64,000 nucleotides of DNA from contig NZ_JNKF01000013.1 in the NCBI RefSeq assembly GCF_000702825.1, forward strand, positions 186,001 to 250,000, written 5' to 3'. Of this stretch, positions 18,584 through 28,366 are shown piece by piece; positions within the stretch are counted from its first letter, which is position 1; each line of letters starts with the position of its first letter. Made by a program: the position numbers and the translations under genes. The notes beneath the pieces are model-generated. The model saw nothing but the letters and a program-made list of their open reading frames with translations. It searched no databases and was not told the DNA's origin. The DNA comes from Prevotella sp. P6B1 (lineage in GTDB: Bacteria > Bacteroidota > Bacteroidia > Bacteroidales > Bacteroidaceae).

Positions 18584-19736
18584 ATGTAAGCATAGCATTT
18601 TTAACCTTACTGATAACAAACCAAGGCATCAGCGTAAAGCCTATTAGCGCCACCAGATGGAACCAGGCATCGATAATAGGATAGCCGTTGAACACCGTAA
18701 TCTGAAACAGCATGTAGTAATGACGCAATGGGAAAAGCCACGTGAGCGCCTGTAGCGGAGCATCCATACCCATAGCTGGGAAAGCAGAGCCAGCCAGCGA
18801 GAAACTGAGCACGCCCCACAACGAACAGATACTCATAGACATACGCAACGAAGGCATCAGGCCAAAGGCAAAGATGCCAAAACCGATAGAGCCGAACACG
18901 CTGAGCACCGACAGCAGGATAATCATCAGCCAACTTCCCAGATGTGGGAAGTGGAGCACATGATAGATGTAGAACTGATAGAACAATATCAGCAGCAGGA
19001 ATACCACCACATGTGGCAAATACTTGCCCAGGATGGCTACCACGATATGACCATCGGCCTTCTCAATCCACTCCTTACCACGATTAAACTTGAGTTCCAT
19101 ACCCAGTGAATAGGCTGATATCAGGAACATAAAGAGCATCATCACACCCGGCACAAACACCGTAGATAGATACATATTATAATTGCTCCAGGGATTGGCT
19201 ACCTGATGCAGATCGATACGGATGGGTTGTAAGAAAGCTTGAATCTGCCTGTCGGTAGCACCTTTGGCACGCAGCGTTGCCATACCCACAGCTGCCGAGC
19301 CAAGTGTGGTAACTGTCTTCATATCCTTCATCACCATCGAGCCGCCGGAGAGCGACACATTACTATAATAGAATGACACCTTGGGGCGACGGGCCGACAT
19401 CAGATTGCTGGTAGTACCCTTGGGAAAATACAGGAAACCGTAGATTTCATTCTCCTGCATGGCATGGCGGGCCTCTGCTACCGATGGGTAATGAGCTACC
19501 ACGCGTGAGTTCTGGAAACCATCGAGTTTACGGGTCAACGCACGGGTAGTCGATGTGTTATCAAGATCAACCACACCCACAGGCAGGTCCTGAGGCAATC
19601 CCTCGTCGAGCAGCGATGTAAAGAAGAACAACGCCAGCAACGGGAACACCAGCATACAGAAGCCATAGATGGGATTCTTGACCAGAATCTTCATCTCGCG
19701 CTGTGCGATCTGCCAGATTTGAACTAAGTATCTCAC
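18567..19736 (-). CDS. ABC-2 type transporter permease, first of the pair
   Basis: 389 residues starting at GTG. The same architecture as its neighbour: one N-terminal helix (about 22-42), a periplasmic region, then five membrane helices, with the ABC-2 signature region around FPLRHYYMLFQ near the C-terminus. The two permeases probably form a heterodimer. It lies 20 bases after the HlyD gene. Substrate unknown. Confidence 0.86.
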   Translation of the reverse strand: MRYLVQIWQIAQREMKILVKNPIYGFCMLVFPLLALFFFTSLLDEGLPQDLPVGVVDLDNTSTTRALTRKLDGFQNSRVVAHYPSVAEARHAMQENEIYGFLYFPKGTTSNLMSARRPKVSFYYSNVSLSGGSMVMKDMKTVTTLGSAAVGMATLRAKGATDRQIQAFLQPIRIDLHQVANPWSNYNMYLSTVFVPGVMMLFMFLISAYSLGMELKFNRGKEWIEKADGHIVVAILGKYLPHVVVFLLLILFYQFYIYHVLHFPHLGSWLMIILLSVLSVFGSIGFGIFAFGLMPSLRMSMSICSLWGVLSFSLAGSAFPAMGMDAPLQALTWLFPLRHYYMLFQITVFNGYPIIDAWFHLVALIGFTLMPWFVISKVKNAMLTYVYIP

Positions 19737-19756
19737 GCTTAATGCTTATAGCTTTA

Positions 19757-20749
19757 TTACTTAACAATCAGGCTCATGCCTGGACGCAGACCCTCCATTT
19801 TCTCAACAGGACGGGCCTTCACCTCAAAGGTCTTCAGGTCGAACTGACCATTGGCCTTAGTAGCCTTCCAGACAGCATACGAGCCCTGATCCTTCAGGTA
19901 GTAGACTTTCATCTTGATAGTCTTGTCGAAGGCAGGTACAAAAGCATCAAGCTCGGAGCCAACCTGCATGCCGTTCAGCTGGTCCTCGCGCACGTTGAAG
20001 GTACCCCACATGTCCTGCATCACTGCAATCGACATGATGGGCGAACCAGTGCCAACCAACTCGCCTACCTTAGGATAGACATCACTGACCTCACCCTCTA
20101 CCTGAGCTATCTGTACCGTCTCGTTGATATACGAACTAACCTCCTGCACAGCACCACGGGCACGGCCCACCTGAGCGGCAGCAGCCATTTTGTCCTCGCG
20201 ACGAGCACCATTCACAGCCATATCGTACTGACTCTGAGCAGCTTTCACCTGTGCCTCCATCGCCTTATAGTTGGCAAAGGCCTCATCGCGCTTCTGGGCA
20301 CTCATCACGCCCTCGTCGAACAAACGCTGCACACGGTTGTACGATTTCTCAGCAATCTCAAGACCAGCCTTCGCCTGTTGGAGTACAGAGAAAGCACCCT
20401 GAATCTGCTCCTTGCGAGCACCATTCTGTGCCTTCAACTCCAAGGCGGCAGCTGCACTCTCGGCACTCTGTGCCTGCTCCATCTTGGCGCGCACCTCAGG
20501 CGCATCGAGAATAGCGAGTGTATCGCCCACCTTCACATAGTCACCCTCTTTTACACGGAGTTCCAGAATACGTCCAGGCACCTTACTCGATACACGATAC
20601 TCTGTCACTTCAACCTGTCCCTGGATTAACTCTGGATCGCGACCCAAAGCAAAGAATCCAATCAATGCCACGATAATCACCACTGCTGCAAAACCGGCGA
20701 TGGCGAGCAGGATGTTGTTATGCTGGCGTTTAGCTTGTTCGTTTGACAT
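19757..20749 (-). CDS. HlyD-family periplasmic adaptor (membrane fusion protein)
   Basis: 330 residues: one N-terminal membrane anchor (about 13-36), then a biotinyl-lipoyl-like half (VSSKVPGRILELRVKEGDYVKVGD), an alpha-helical hairpin of alternating Ala/Gln/Glu residues (about 90-195), the second lipoyl half and a beta-barrel domain. This is the adaptor that joins the inner-membrane permeases to the TolC channel. It is third in the operon, about 46 bases after tolC. Confidence 0.9.
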   Translation of the reverse strand: MSNEQAKRQHNNILLAIAGFAAVVIIVALIGFFALGRDPELIQGQVEVTEYRVSSKVPGRILELRVKEGDYVKVGDTLAILDAPEVRAKMEQAQSAESAAAALELKAQNGARKEQIQGAFSVLQQAKAGLEIAEKSYNRVQRLFDEGVMSAQKRDEAFANYKAMEAQVKAAQSQYDMAVNGARREDKMAAAAQVGRARGAVQEVSSYINETVQIAQVEGEVSDVYPKVGELVGTGSPIMSIAVMQDMWGTFNVREDQLNGMQVGSELDAFVPAFDKTIKMKVYYLKDQGSYAVWKATKANGQFDLKTFEVKARPVEKMEGLRPGMSLIVK

Positions 20750-20767
20750 ATTATCTTATTTCTTTTT

Positions 20768-20781
20768 TATTCACTATTCAC
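20768..20781. repeat. Two heptamer units TATTCAC between tolC and hlyD
   Basis: TATTCAC twice in tandem on the plus strand, with a further TTCACTATTC just inside the tolC stop region. It is the same motif as at the folB/amidase junction near 63.85 kb. Confidence 0.6.
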
Positions 20782-20795
20782 TCTTTCATTTTTCA

Positions 20796-22253
20796 CTATT
20801 CCAACGTTCCAAGAGCTTTCTGCAGATCAACCTGCGAGAGTTTCACTTCTATCTCGGCATCGATTTTCTGCGACTGAGCCTGCATCCATGCGGTCTGTGC
20901 CTCCATCACCACTGTAGGCGAGATGACACCCTCCTGAAATCCCAAGTTGGCTGTACGTAGATTCTCATCGGCACGCTGGATATTCTTCAAGGCCATGGTG
21001 AGTTTCTTGTTAGCCTCATCAACCTTGAAGGTAATCTGATTCACCTGCAGTTCAATCTTCTCGCGCGCCTCATCGAGCTCGAGGTTGGCAATGGCGGTAG
21101 CACCCTTAGAGGCACGTACCTTATACATCACGTCGCCCCAGTTCCAAACAGGCACACGGATAACAACACCCACATGCCAGAAACCGGCGAACTTCTTTTC
21201 GAAACTATTAAGCACATTAGGATTGCTGATAGCATAACCACCCATCAACGCAACTTGAGGCAGATTGCCTGCCTTCAGCACATTAGTGGTCTGCTTGCTC
21301 AGGTCGACCGTATTCCGCAACAACTTGAGCTCAGGACGATAAGTCACCGCACGCTCCACATCGAGTTGTGGTGTGAGCTCTACCACGGCGATATTCTCCG
21401 ACTGCTCATCCTGCAGGATGACAGGTTCGTTCAACGGCAGACCACACAACTGGTTGAGCAGCATGCGAGAGAGCACCAGACCATCATCCACCTTTGTCAG
21501 GGTCATCTCAGCCTCGTTCACCTTCACATCAACGCTCAGACCATCGCTACGCGTAGCCACACCCTCGTCGATCATCTTATGAACATCGCTATCAAACTTC
21601 TTCACCAACTCCAGATAGCTCTCAGCCAACTGCTTCTTGTGATGGAGCGATACCACCTGCCAATATGCCTGGTCAATCTGGTAAAGCGTAGCCTGACGGC
21701 GAGCATCCATCGAATTACGGGCCATCTCGGTGCCTATGTCGGCCATCTTATTCATAGCCACGATAGCACCACCCATGAAGATCGGCTGGGTAACCAGGAC
21801 CGTACCTGCAAAGACGTTACGGGTATCGGTACGGAAGGCATCGGCAACGCTCTGTCCTTTCTGGTTCAAGCCATTAGCCACCTGTGCCAGTTCCTGTGCC
21901 ATCTTCTGTTGGGCTGCAGCGGGCAGCGAGCCTACCAACGGACTTAACGTGGTTTGTAACATACCTACAGCGGTAGTCCCCAAACCTCCCAGAGCAGCTT
22001 TGTGATCATCGCTCAGAAGCGAGAACTCCTTACTGGTATACTCGTACATACCAATAGCACTCACATGAGGCAGGTACTTGGTACGGGCCGACTTACGGAT
22101 ATTCTCAGCTACATCCTGTTTCAGTTTGGAAATACCCAACTGCTTATTATTGCGCAAAGCCATCTGCCGGCAACTGTCAAGGCTCAGGATGCGCTGAGCC
22201 TCAGCAGGCATGATGGCTGCACAAAGCAGCAAGATTCCAATCGTTTTTTTCAT
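20796..22253 (-). CDS. TolC-family outer-membrane efflux protein
   Basis: 485 residues from ATG at 22251-22253 (a TTG two codons upstream is possible). Signal peptide ending near AEA. Two long coiled-coil OEP repeats are visible, with the typical conserved R-x-E/L-x-L pattern (TYRPELKLLRNTVDLSKQ) at the start of the second. It forms the outer-membrane channel-tunnel of the efflux operon. It starts 6 bases after the stop of the coiled-coil gene upstream. Confidence 0.9.
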   Translation of the reverse strand: MKKTIGILLLCAAIMPAEAQRILSLDSCRQMALRNNKQLGISKLKQDVAENIRKSARTKYLPHVSAIGMYEYTSKEFSLLSDDHKAALGGLGTTAVGMLQTTLSPLVGSLPAAAQQKMAQELAQVANGLNQKGQSVADAFRTDTRNVFAGTVLVTQPIFMGGAIVAMNKMADIGTEMARNSMDARRQATLYQIDQAYWQVVSLHHKKQLAESYLELVKKFDSDVHKMIDEGVATRSDGLSVDVKVNEAEMTLTKVDDGLVLSRMLLNQLCGLPLNEPVILQDEQSENIAVVELTPQLDVERAVTYRPELKLLRNTVDLSKQTTNVLKAGNLPQVALMGGYAISNPNVLNSFEKKFAGFWHVGVVIRVPVWNWGDVMYKVRASKGATAIANLELDEAREKIELQVNQITFKVDEANKKLTMALKNIQRADENLRTANLGFQEGVISPTVVMEAQTAWMQAQSQKIDAEIEVKLSQVDLQKALGTLE

Positions 22254-22259
22254 GTCCAA

Positions 22260-23132
22260 TTATTTAAAGCTGAATGTTTTCGTTCCAATCATATTTCCAT
22301 CTACGAAGATGCTTACACGATAGTCGCCAGCTTCGAGCATCTGGGTAGTGTTCCAGAATACGGTTACTGGGGTTTCCTCACCGGTGTACTCGATAACTTT
22401 CTTAGCCGAGCACTCCAAACTGCGGTTCTCGTAGGTAAAGTTGCCACCGCCACTCAGGGTGTTACCACCAGGATTCTGAATACGCACATATACAGTACGA
22501 TTGCCATTTGATGCAGTCACGTTCTTGGTAATACTGAAGCTGACACGCATCTGCTTGCAGTCCTTCAGTTTCTTAGCAACCTTGCCACGCTTATCGAGCA
22601 GCTGCATCTGAATATTGGTAGCATCGAGCTGGGCAGCAATAGCTACCTTCTCTGAAAGCGAAGCCTTTTCACTATTCAAGCCTGCTACCTGAGCGTTACG
22701 CTCATTCAACTCGGCATTTACACGACTGTTCTCAGCCTTCAGACTCTCGTTCAAACGGTTCAATGAATCAATCTGCATCACGTAGTCGCGCAACACGGCA
22801 CGTACAGTAGCCAGTTCTTTCTTCAGGCGGGCAATCTCGCGTGCATCCGATGCCTTCACCTGCTTCAACTCCTCTAACAACTGCTGCGTACGCATCTGCT
22901 CCTGGGTAAGCTGGGCAATAATAGAATCATTGTTAATCTGTGTTTTCATTTCACTATATTGCATAGTGAAACGCTCATATTCGTTCTCCATCTCCTGCTT
23001 GTCGAGTTCTGCCAGCTCTTGCATATCCTGCACCACCTGTTTCTGCTCCTGAAGATTCAAAAACAACCATGCTGCAGCTCCAACCAGAGCCAGAATAACA
23101 ATAACAAGGGGGATCAATACTTTCTTATTCAT
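22260..23132 (-). CDS. Membrane-anchored coiled-coil protein, first gene of efflux operon
   Basis: 290 residues. One N-terminal membrane helix (about 5-26), a long coiled coil (about 27-185) rich in Glu, Lys, Gln and Leu, and a C-terminal beta-sandwich-like domain (about 195-290; VSFSITKNVTASNGNRTVYV...). The orientation suggests that the coiled coil and the C-terminal domain are periplasmic. It heads the operon and its stop is 6 bases from the tolC start, so it probably works with the exporter, perhaps as a spacer or cell-wall contact. No named family recognised. Confidence 0.72.
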   Translation of the reverse strand: MNKKVLIPLVIVILALVGAAAWLFLNLQEQKQVVQDMQELAELDKQEMENEYERFTMQYSEMKTQINNDSIIAQLTQEQMRTQQLLEELKQVKASDAREIARLKKELATVRAVLRDYVMQIDSLNRLNESLKAENSRVNAELNERNAQVAGLNSEKASLSEKVAIAAQLDATNIQMQLLDKRGKVAKKLKDCKQMRVSFSITKNVTASNGNRTVYVRIQNPGGNTLSGGGNFTYENRSLECSAKKVIEYTGEETPVTVFWNTTQMLEAGDYRVSIFVDGNMIGTKTFSFK

Positions 23133-23157
23133 AACTTTCTTTATTTATTATCGGGTG

Positions 23158-23188
23158 CAAAATTAGAATTTTTGGCTGAAATAACAAA
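23158..23188 (-). promoter_or_regulatory. Promoter of the efflux operon
   Basis: Minus strand: TTTG (23185-23188), 19 bases, TAATTTTG (23158-23165). Confidence 0.8.
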
Positions 23189-23276
23189 AAAAATTGTGTT
23201 TCAAACATTTAAGCAACATTAAAAAATAGAAAAATAGCGTGTTTTCGAACAATTTTTGTAGTTTGTACCTTTATTA

Positions 23277-23308
23277 TTTGGAAGATAAGGATAAAAAATG
23301 TATATTTG
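23277..23308 (+). promoter_or_regulatory. Promoter of DUF4492-cydAB
   Basis: TTTG (23277-23280), 20 bases, TATATTTG (23301-23308): a consensus match, 25 bases before the first ATG. Confidence 0.85.
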
Positions 23309-23332
23309 CCACATCATTATAGAACAATTTGT

Positions 23333-23545
23333 ATGAGTAAGAACAACTTTTTCAACAAGGTGTTCCATTTGTATTACGATGGGTTTCGTTCGATGACGCT
23401 TGGCAAGACGCTCTGGGCCATCATCCTTATTAAACTATTCATTATCTTCGTTGTCCTGAAACTGTTCTTCTTCCCCGATTTTCTGAAACAGCATGCCGAT
23501 GGGCACGAGGCTGAGTATGTTGCAACAAAGTTATTAAATCCTTAA
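23333..23545 (+). CDS. DUF4492 small membrane protein of the cydAB operon
   Basis: 70 residues starting MSKNNFFNKVFHLYYDGF; a longer frame starting 27 bases earlier leaves no room for a normal leader. One membrane segment (about 28-47) follows a conserved amphipathic start. DUF4492 proteins are found directly upstream of cydA in Bacteroidota; the position resembles that of the small CydX/CydY-type subunits, but whether it is a subunit is unproven. It ends 4 bases before cydA. Confidence 0.85.
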   Translation: MSKNNFFNKVFHLYYDGFRSMTLGKTLWAIILIKLFIIFVVLKLFFFPDFLKQHADGHEAEYVATKLLNP

Positions 23546-23549
23546 TATT

Positions 23550-25073
23550 ATGCTACAAAACCTTTTTTTAAACATCGATGCCGGCACGATTGACTGGTCA
23601 AGAGCACAATTCGCCTTGACAGCCATCTATCACTGGCTATTCGTGCCGCTGACGCTGGGTTTGGCGGTCATCATGGGCATCGTCGAGACTAAGTATTACC
23701 AGACGAAGGACGACTTCTGGAAAGAGGCTGCCAAATTCTGGCAGAAGCTGTTCGGTATCAACTTCGCCATGGGTGTAGCCACAGGTATCATCCTCGAATT
23801 TGAGTTTGGTACCAACTGGAGCAATTACTCATGGTTTGTAGGCGACATCTTTGGCGCGCCACTGGCTGTCGAGGGTATCGTGGCCTTCTTTATGGAGAGC
23901 ACCTTCGTGGCAGTGATGTATTTCGGTTGGAAGAAGGTATCGCCAGGCTTCCACTTAGCTTCAACCTGGCTTACAGGTCTTGGTGCCACCATTTCTGCCT
24001 GGTGGATTCTGGTAGCTAATGCCTGGATGCAGTACCCTGTAGGCTGCGCATTCAATCCTGACACCATGCGCAACGAGATGGTATCCTTTGCCGAGGTTGC
24101 CCTATCGCCCTTCGCCATCTCCAAGTTCTGCCATACCGTCACATCGTCGTGGATCATCGGCGCCATTTTCTGTGTAGGCGTTTGTTGTTGGTATCTGCTG
24201 AAGAAACGACACACCAAGCTGGCCATCGAAAGCATGAAAATAGGCGCTGGCGTAGGTTTAGTAGCAGCTCTGCTGGCGGGAGCCACAGGCCACAAGTCGG
24301 GTATGGACGTAGCCAACGTACAGCCTATGAAACTTGCCGCCATGGAGGCACTCTACGATGGCGGTACAGCGCAAGGTCTGAAGCTCGTCGAGGGTATCGA
24401 GGTGCCTTATGGTCTGAGTATCATGGCCACCAACGATCCACAAGGATTCGTACCTGGCATCAACGATATTCTGAATGGCTATACCACGCCCGATGGCCGT
24501 GTAGAGCCCTCTGTCGATGAGAAGATTGAGCGGGGCAAGAAAGCCATTGAGGCTCTTGCTGCCTACCGTAAGGCCAAAGCCGAAGGTGAGGATGCCAGCA
24601 TCTATCTGGCGGAACTCAATGAGAACATGAAATATTTCGGCTATGGTTACATCAAAGACAAGAACGATGTGGTGCCACCAGTATGGATCAACTTCTGGTC
24701 GTTCCGCATCATGGTAGGTGTGGGGTGTCTGTTCATCCTGTTCTTCGCAGTTATCTTAGCGGTCACGTACAAGTTCCCCAAACGCCTGTTCGAAAAGCGC
24801 GATATCACCACCCTACCCGCCTGGCACTATTGGGTGGCTATTGCACTCATCCCCTTAGCCTATATCGGTTCAGAATGCGGTTGGCTGGTAGCCGAGTTCG
24901 GACGTCAACCGTGGACCATCCAGGACATGTTGCCCACGTGGGCTTCTGTCAGCGATCTGCAGGCATCGAATGTGGCCATCACCTTCTGCCTCTTCCTCAT
25001 TCTCTTCACCACCATGCTGGCGGTTGAAATAAACATCTTGCTCAAACAAATTAAGAAAGGACCAGAATTATGA
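23550..25073 (+). CDS. cydA: Cytochrome bd ubiquinol oxidase subunit I
   Basis: 507 residues with nine predicted membrane segments. Recognisable features are the N-terminal SRAQFALTAIYHWLFVPLTLG with a heme-ligand His, the GRQPWTIQ segment near the C-terminus and the quinol-loop region between helices 6 and 7, which is of moderate length. Known role: heme-bearing subunit of the high-affinity quinol oxidase that reduces O2 to water without proton pumping; in anaerobic Bacteroidota it permits nanoaerobic growth and O2 scavenging. The stop overlaps the cydB start by 4 bases. Confidence 0.95.
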   Translation: MLQNLFLNIDAGTIDWSRAQFALTAIYHWLFVPLTLGLAVIMGIVETKYYQTKDDFWKEAAKFWQKLFGINFAMGVATGIILEFEFGTNWSNYSWFVGDIFGAPLAVEGIVAFFMESTFVAVMYFGWKKVSPGFHLASTWLTGLGATISAWWILVANAWMQYPVGCAFNPDTMRNEMVSFAEVALSPFAISKFCHTVTSSWIIGAIFCVGVCCWYLLKKRHTKLAIESMKIGAGVGLVAALLAGATGHKSGMDVANVQPMKLAAMEALYDGGTAQGLKLVEGIEVPYGLSIMATNDPQGFVPGINDILNGYTTPDGRVEPSVDEKIERGKKAIEALAAYRKAKAEGEDASIYLAELNENMKYFGYGYIKDKNDVVPPVWINFWSFRIMVGVGCLFILFFAVILAVTYKFPKRLFEKRDITTLPAWHYWVAIALIPLAYIGSECGWLVAEFGRQPWTIQDMLPTWASVSDLQASNVAITFCLFLILFTTMLAVEINILLKQIKKGPEL

Positions 25074-26218
25074 CATACGACTTTTTACAGCATTATTGGT
25101 GCTTCGTGGTATCGCTGTTAGGAGCACTGTTGGTATTCCTATTGTTTGTGCAGGGCGCCAATTCCGTAGCCTATTCGTTAGGCTACACGGAAGAGGGGCG
25201 ACGGCTGGTTTACAACTCCACAGGCCGTAAGTGGGAGTTCACTTTCACCACATTGGTCACCTTCGGTGGTGCATTTTTCGCCTCGTTCCCTTTATTCTAT
25301 TCTACCAGCTTCGGTGGTGCTTACTGGCTGTGGATGATTATCCTCTTCACGTTTGTGCTGCAGGCCGTGAGCTACGAATTCCAAAATAAGATAGGTAATT
25401 TCTTGGGGTCCAAGACGTTCCAATTTTTCCTTACACTGAATGGCATCGTAGGTCCACTGCTTTTAGGGGGCGCAGTGGCCACCTTCTTCGAGGGTTCCAA
25501 CTTCATCGTAGCTAAGGATAATCTGGTGGATAGCGGTGCAATCACACCCGTTATCTCATCCTGGGCCAATGCCTCTCATGGTCTCGATGCCCTGCTCAAC
25601 CCTTGGGTACTGGTACTGGGGTTCGCAGTGGTGTTCTTAGCACGCGTATTAGGCATACTCTACGTGATGAACAATGTTGCTGACGAGGATATCCGCTCGC
25701 GTGGCAGTGTGCGACTGATTGGTGCCGCCGTGCCTTTCCTCGTGCTGTTCGTAGCTTATCTGGTTCACGTGTTGTTAAAGGATGGTTACGCTTATAACGA
25801 CGAGGGTATCATCTTTATGGAGCCATACAAATACCTCAACAACCTGATTCAGATGTGGTATCTGCTTGTCATGCTGCTTATTGGCGTGATACTAGTGCTC
25901 TTCGGCATAGGCAAGACCATTTTCTCCAAGGGTTACAATGGCGGTATATGGCCTGCTGGTATTGGCACCGTGCTCACCGTGTTAGCACTCCTGCTCTGCT
26001 GCGCTTGGAACCACACAGCCTACTACCCTTCTACTGCCGATCTGCAATCATCGCTCACACTGGCCAACTCGTGCTCGAGTGAGTTCACCCTGCGTACCAT
26101 GTTCTATGTATCGCTCTTAGTACCGTTTGTACTGGCCTACATCATCTATGCCTGGCGCGCCATTGACAAGGAGAAAATCACTAAAGACGAACTGAAATCC
26201 GATGATCACGCATACTAA
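25070..26218 (+). CDS. cydB: Cytochrome bd ubiquinol oxidase subunit II
   Basis: 382 residues, eight or nine membrane helices, beginning with YDFLQHYWCFVVSLLGALLVFLLFVQGANS, the pattern of CydB helix 1. It is the structural partner of CydA. The ATGA overlap with cydA indicates coupled translation. A strong hairpin terminator follows. Confidence 0.94.
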   Translation: MTYDFLQHYWCFVVSLLGALLVFLLFVQGANSVAYSLGYTEEGRRLVYNSTGRKWEFTFTTLVTFGGAFFASFPLFYSTSFGGAYWLWMIILFTFVLQAVSYEFQNKIGNFLGSKTFQFFLTLNGIVGPLLLGGAVATFFEGSNFIVAKDNLVDSGAITPVISSWANASHGLDALLNPWVLVLGFAVVFLARVLGILYVMNNVADEDIRSRGSVRLIGAAVPFLVLFVAYLVHVLLKDGYAYNDEGIIFMEPYKYLNNLIQMWYLLVMLLIGVILVLFGIGKTIFSKGYNGGIWPAGIGTVLTVLALLLCCAWNHTAYYPSTADLQSSLTLANSCSSEFTLRTMFYVSLLVPFVLAYIIYAWRAIDKEKITKDELKSDDHAY

Positions 26219-26222
26219 ATAA

Positions 26223-26248
26223 TTATCCCCGCCGATTGGCGGGGATAA
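26223..26248. terminator. Bidirectional terminator between cydB and the thioredoxin-like gene
   Basis: Perfect 11-bp stem TTATCCCCGCC/GGCGGGGATAA with loop GATT between two converging genes. A/T-rich tails are on both sides. Confidence 0.85.
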
Positions 26249-26252
26249 CTGT

Positions 26253-26807
26253 TTATTTGAAGAGTTCGTCGAGGAAGGTGTAGAACTCAGGATCTTCGCC
26301 TACAACGGTCTTGACTAACTTTCCCTTTGGATCGATGACAACCTTGGTGGGGAATCCTTCGATACCATACAGAGCAGCGATGGCCTGCAACTTATCGTCC
26401 GGGCAACGAACCTGCAACCAAGGCAGGTTATGCTCAGCTACGGCAGCCTTCCACTTCTCTTCTGTATCACGGCAGTCCACACCGAGAATTTCCATCTTAT
26501 CTTTATACTTGGCATAGTATGTCTTCATATTAGGAATACCACGGATACACCAGATACACCATGACCCCCAGAAATCGAGAACAACATACTTACCACGCAG
26601 ACTTGACAGCTTAGTCGTCGAGCCCTGCAGGTTAGGCAATTCGAAATCAGGCGCCAATCCCTCAGCCTGTGCCTCATCTACCTGAGCTTCAACAGTCTCA
26701 GCAGGAGCAGCATTTTCAGCAACCTTGGTTTTGTTGCCACACGATGCAGCCATCAATGAGATGGCCACCACCAGTAATGATACGGTTAAAACTGATTTTC
26801 TCATCAT
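26253..26807 (-). CDS. TlpA-like thioredoxin-fold lipoprotein
   Basis: 184 residues. An N-terminal signal ends at a lipoprotein-like A-A-S-C (Cys23), followed by an acidic Ala/Glu linker and an AhpC/TSA-type thioredoxin fold (about 52-184). The redox site is WCIWC (Cys84, Cys87), and the cis-Pro is in GIEGFPTKVVID. Known role of such proteins: periplasmic disulfide reduction, for example for cytochrome maturation. It lies 33 bases after the symporter gene, so it may be the third gene of the porin operon. Confidence 0.88.
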   Translation of the reverse strand: MMRKSVLTVSLLVVAISLMAASCGNKTKVAENAAPAETVEAQVDEAQAEGLAPDFELPNLQGSTTKLSSLRGKYVVLDFWGSWCIWCIRGIPNMKTYYAKYKDKMEILGVDCRDTEEKWKAAVAEHNLPWLQVRCPDDKLQAIAALYGIEGFPTKVVIDPKGKLVKTVVGEDPEFYTFLDELFK

Positions 26808-26840
26808 CTTAATAATTTTATTGTTTAACTTACGATTTGC

Positions 26841-28364
26841 TTACTTGTAGCACTCAAAGATGTAGTCCACCTTCTGCTTGGGTAACTGCTTGGTAAACAG
26901 GCTCACCAGCCATACCACAGGGAATCCGCCGACCATAGCAATGGCGCCACAGTTAATAGGATTAATAGGATTACCCACCAGCATGTTGACCAACGTCAAG
27001 CCAACTCCCCACACGAAGCAGGCCCATACGGAAATGCGGGTGATACGACGCGAATAGAGGCCCAACATAAACGGTGCCAGGAACGCACCTGCCAAAGCCC
27101 CCCAAGAGATACCCATCAGCTGGGCAATAAACGTTGGCGGATTAAGAGCGATCAGCAAGGAGATGGCGATAAAGAACATGATGAGCACGCGCATCACTAC
27201 CACCTTACGACGCTCTACCTTCTCGGAAACGATATCATTGATCTCGCCCTCTTCAACCTCTCCTGGCAACGATTTCTTGTCGCGGTAAATCAAGTCGAGA
27301 GTCATGGTGCTCGAAGAAGTAAGCACCAGTGAAGCCAGTGTTGACATCGAAGCACTCAGCACCAACAGCACTACGAGAGCGATGAGCACATCGGGTAGTG
27401 TTACGAGCATAGAGGGCACAATGGAGTCGAATGCCAATTTGCCGTTAGGCAACACGGGCGGCATGCCAAACAGACGTCCGAAACCTCCCAGGAAGTAACA
27501 TCCACCAGCTACAATAAAGGCAAAGACAGTGGAGATGACTGTACCACGCTTGATAGCGCTCTCGTCAGTGATCGAATAGAATTTACCTACCATCTGTGGC
27601 AACCCCATAGTACCCAATGAGGTCAGGACAACTACGCCCAGCAATCCCCAAGGATCGGGACCGAACCATGAAGCAAAGCCTCCATTCATTGTAGGATCAT
27701 TGTCGGCAGGCATATCTGCCAGTTTCTCTACCGCAGCAGCCAGTCCTCCCTGCACATTCAGCACAGCAATGATTACTGCCACAATACCAAACAGCATAAT
27801 GATACCCTGAATAAAGTCGTTCATGGCCGTAGCCTTATAACCGCCCAATATCACATAGACAGCAGTCAGGATAGCCATCACCACAACACAATACTCATAA
27901 GGAATCCCGAATCCCATCTCAAACAGCGTTGATATACCTTTATATACACCAGCTGTATAAGGAATCAAGAATACAAAGGCAATGATTGACGCTGCCACAC
28001 GCAGACCCTGATCGCCAAAGCGGGTTCCGAAGAAATCGGGCATCGTACGACTCTCTATATGCTGCGTCATCAGTTTGGTTCGACGCCCTAACAGCAACCA
28101 TGCCAGCAACGAGCCGATGACGGCGTTACCAACACCAATCCAAGTACTTGACAGACCGTATTTCCATCCGAACTGACCAGCGTAGCCAACGAACACAACG
28201 GCCGAGAAATAACTTGTTCCGAAGGCAAAGGCTGTGAGCCAAGGACCCACGGCACGACCACCTAACACGAAACCTTCAACACTGCTGGCCTGCTTACGGG
28301 TATAGAGTCCCACCCCGATCATCACAGCCAGAAATATGATTGTAAATGCTATCTTGATAACCAT
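26841..28364 (-). CDS. Sodium:solute symporter (SSS family)
   Basis: 507 residues from the ATG that follows the porin stop by 2 bases; an upstream ATG in frame would overlap the porin by 34 bases. About 13 membrane helices of the LeuT-like SSS fold, with the family motif region (FGTSYFSAVVFVGYAGQFGWKYG) in helices 1-2 and the conserved GGYKATAMNDFIQG segment. It imports an organic solute with sodium; the PutP-like layout does not identify the substrate. Coupling with an outer-membrane porin suggests a complete uptake route. Confidence 0.88.
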   Translation of the reverse strand: MVIKIAFTIIFLAVMIGVGLYTRKQASSVEGFVLGGRAVGPWLTAFAFGTSYFSAVVFVGYAGQFGWKYGLSSTWIGVGNAVIGSLLAWLLLGRRTKLMTQHIESRTMPDFFGTRFGDQGLRVAASIIAFVFLIPYTAGVYKGISTLFEMGFGIPYEYCVVVMAILTAVYVILGGYKATAMNDFIQGIIMLFGIVAVIIAVLNVQGGLAAAVEKLADMPADNDPTMNGGFASWFGPDPWGLLGVVVLTSLGTMGLPQMVGKFYSITDESAIKRGTVISTVFAFIVAGGCYFLGGFGRLFGMPPVLPNGKLAFDSIVPSMLVTLPDVLIALVVLLVLSASMSTLASLVLTSSSTMTLDLIYRDKKSLPGEVEEGEINDIVSEKVERRKVVVMRVLIMFFIAISLLIALNPPTFIAQLMGISWGALAGAFLAPFMLGLYSRRITRISVWACFVWGVGLTLVNMLVGNPINPINCGAIAMVGGFPVVWLVSLFTKQLPKQKVDYIFECYK

Positions 28365-28366
28365 AA

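Noticed and set aside
17750..18589. A 279-codon open frame opposite the ABC permease
   Set aside because: His/Arg-rich shadow without a start context; the permease frame is well supported.
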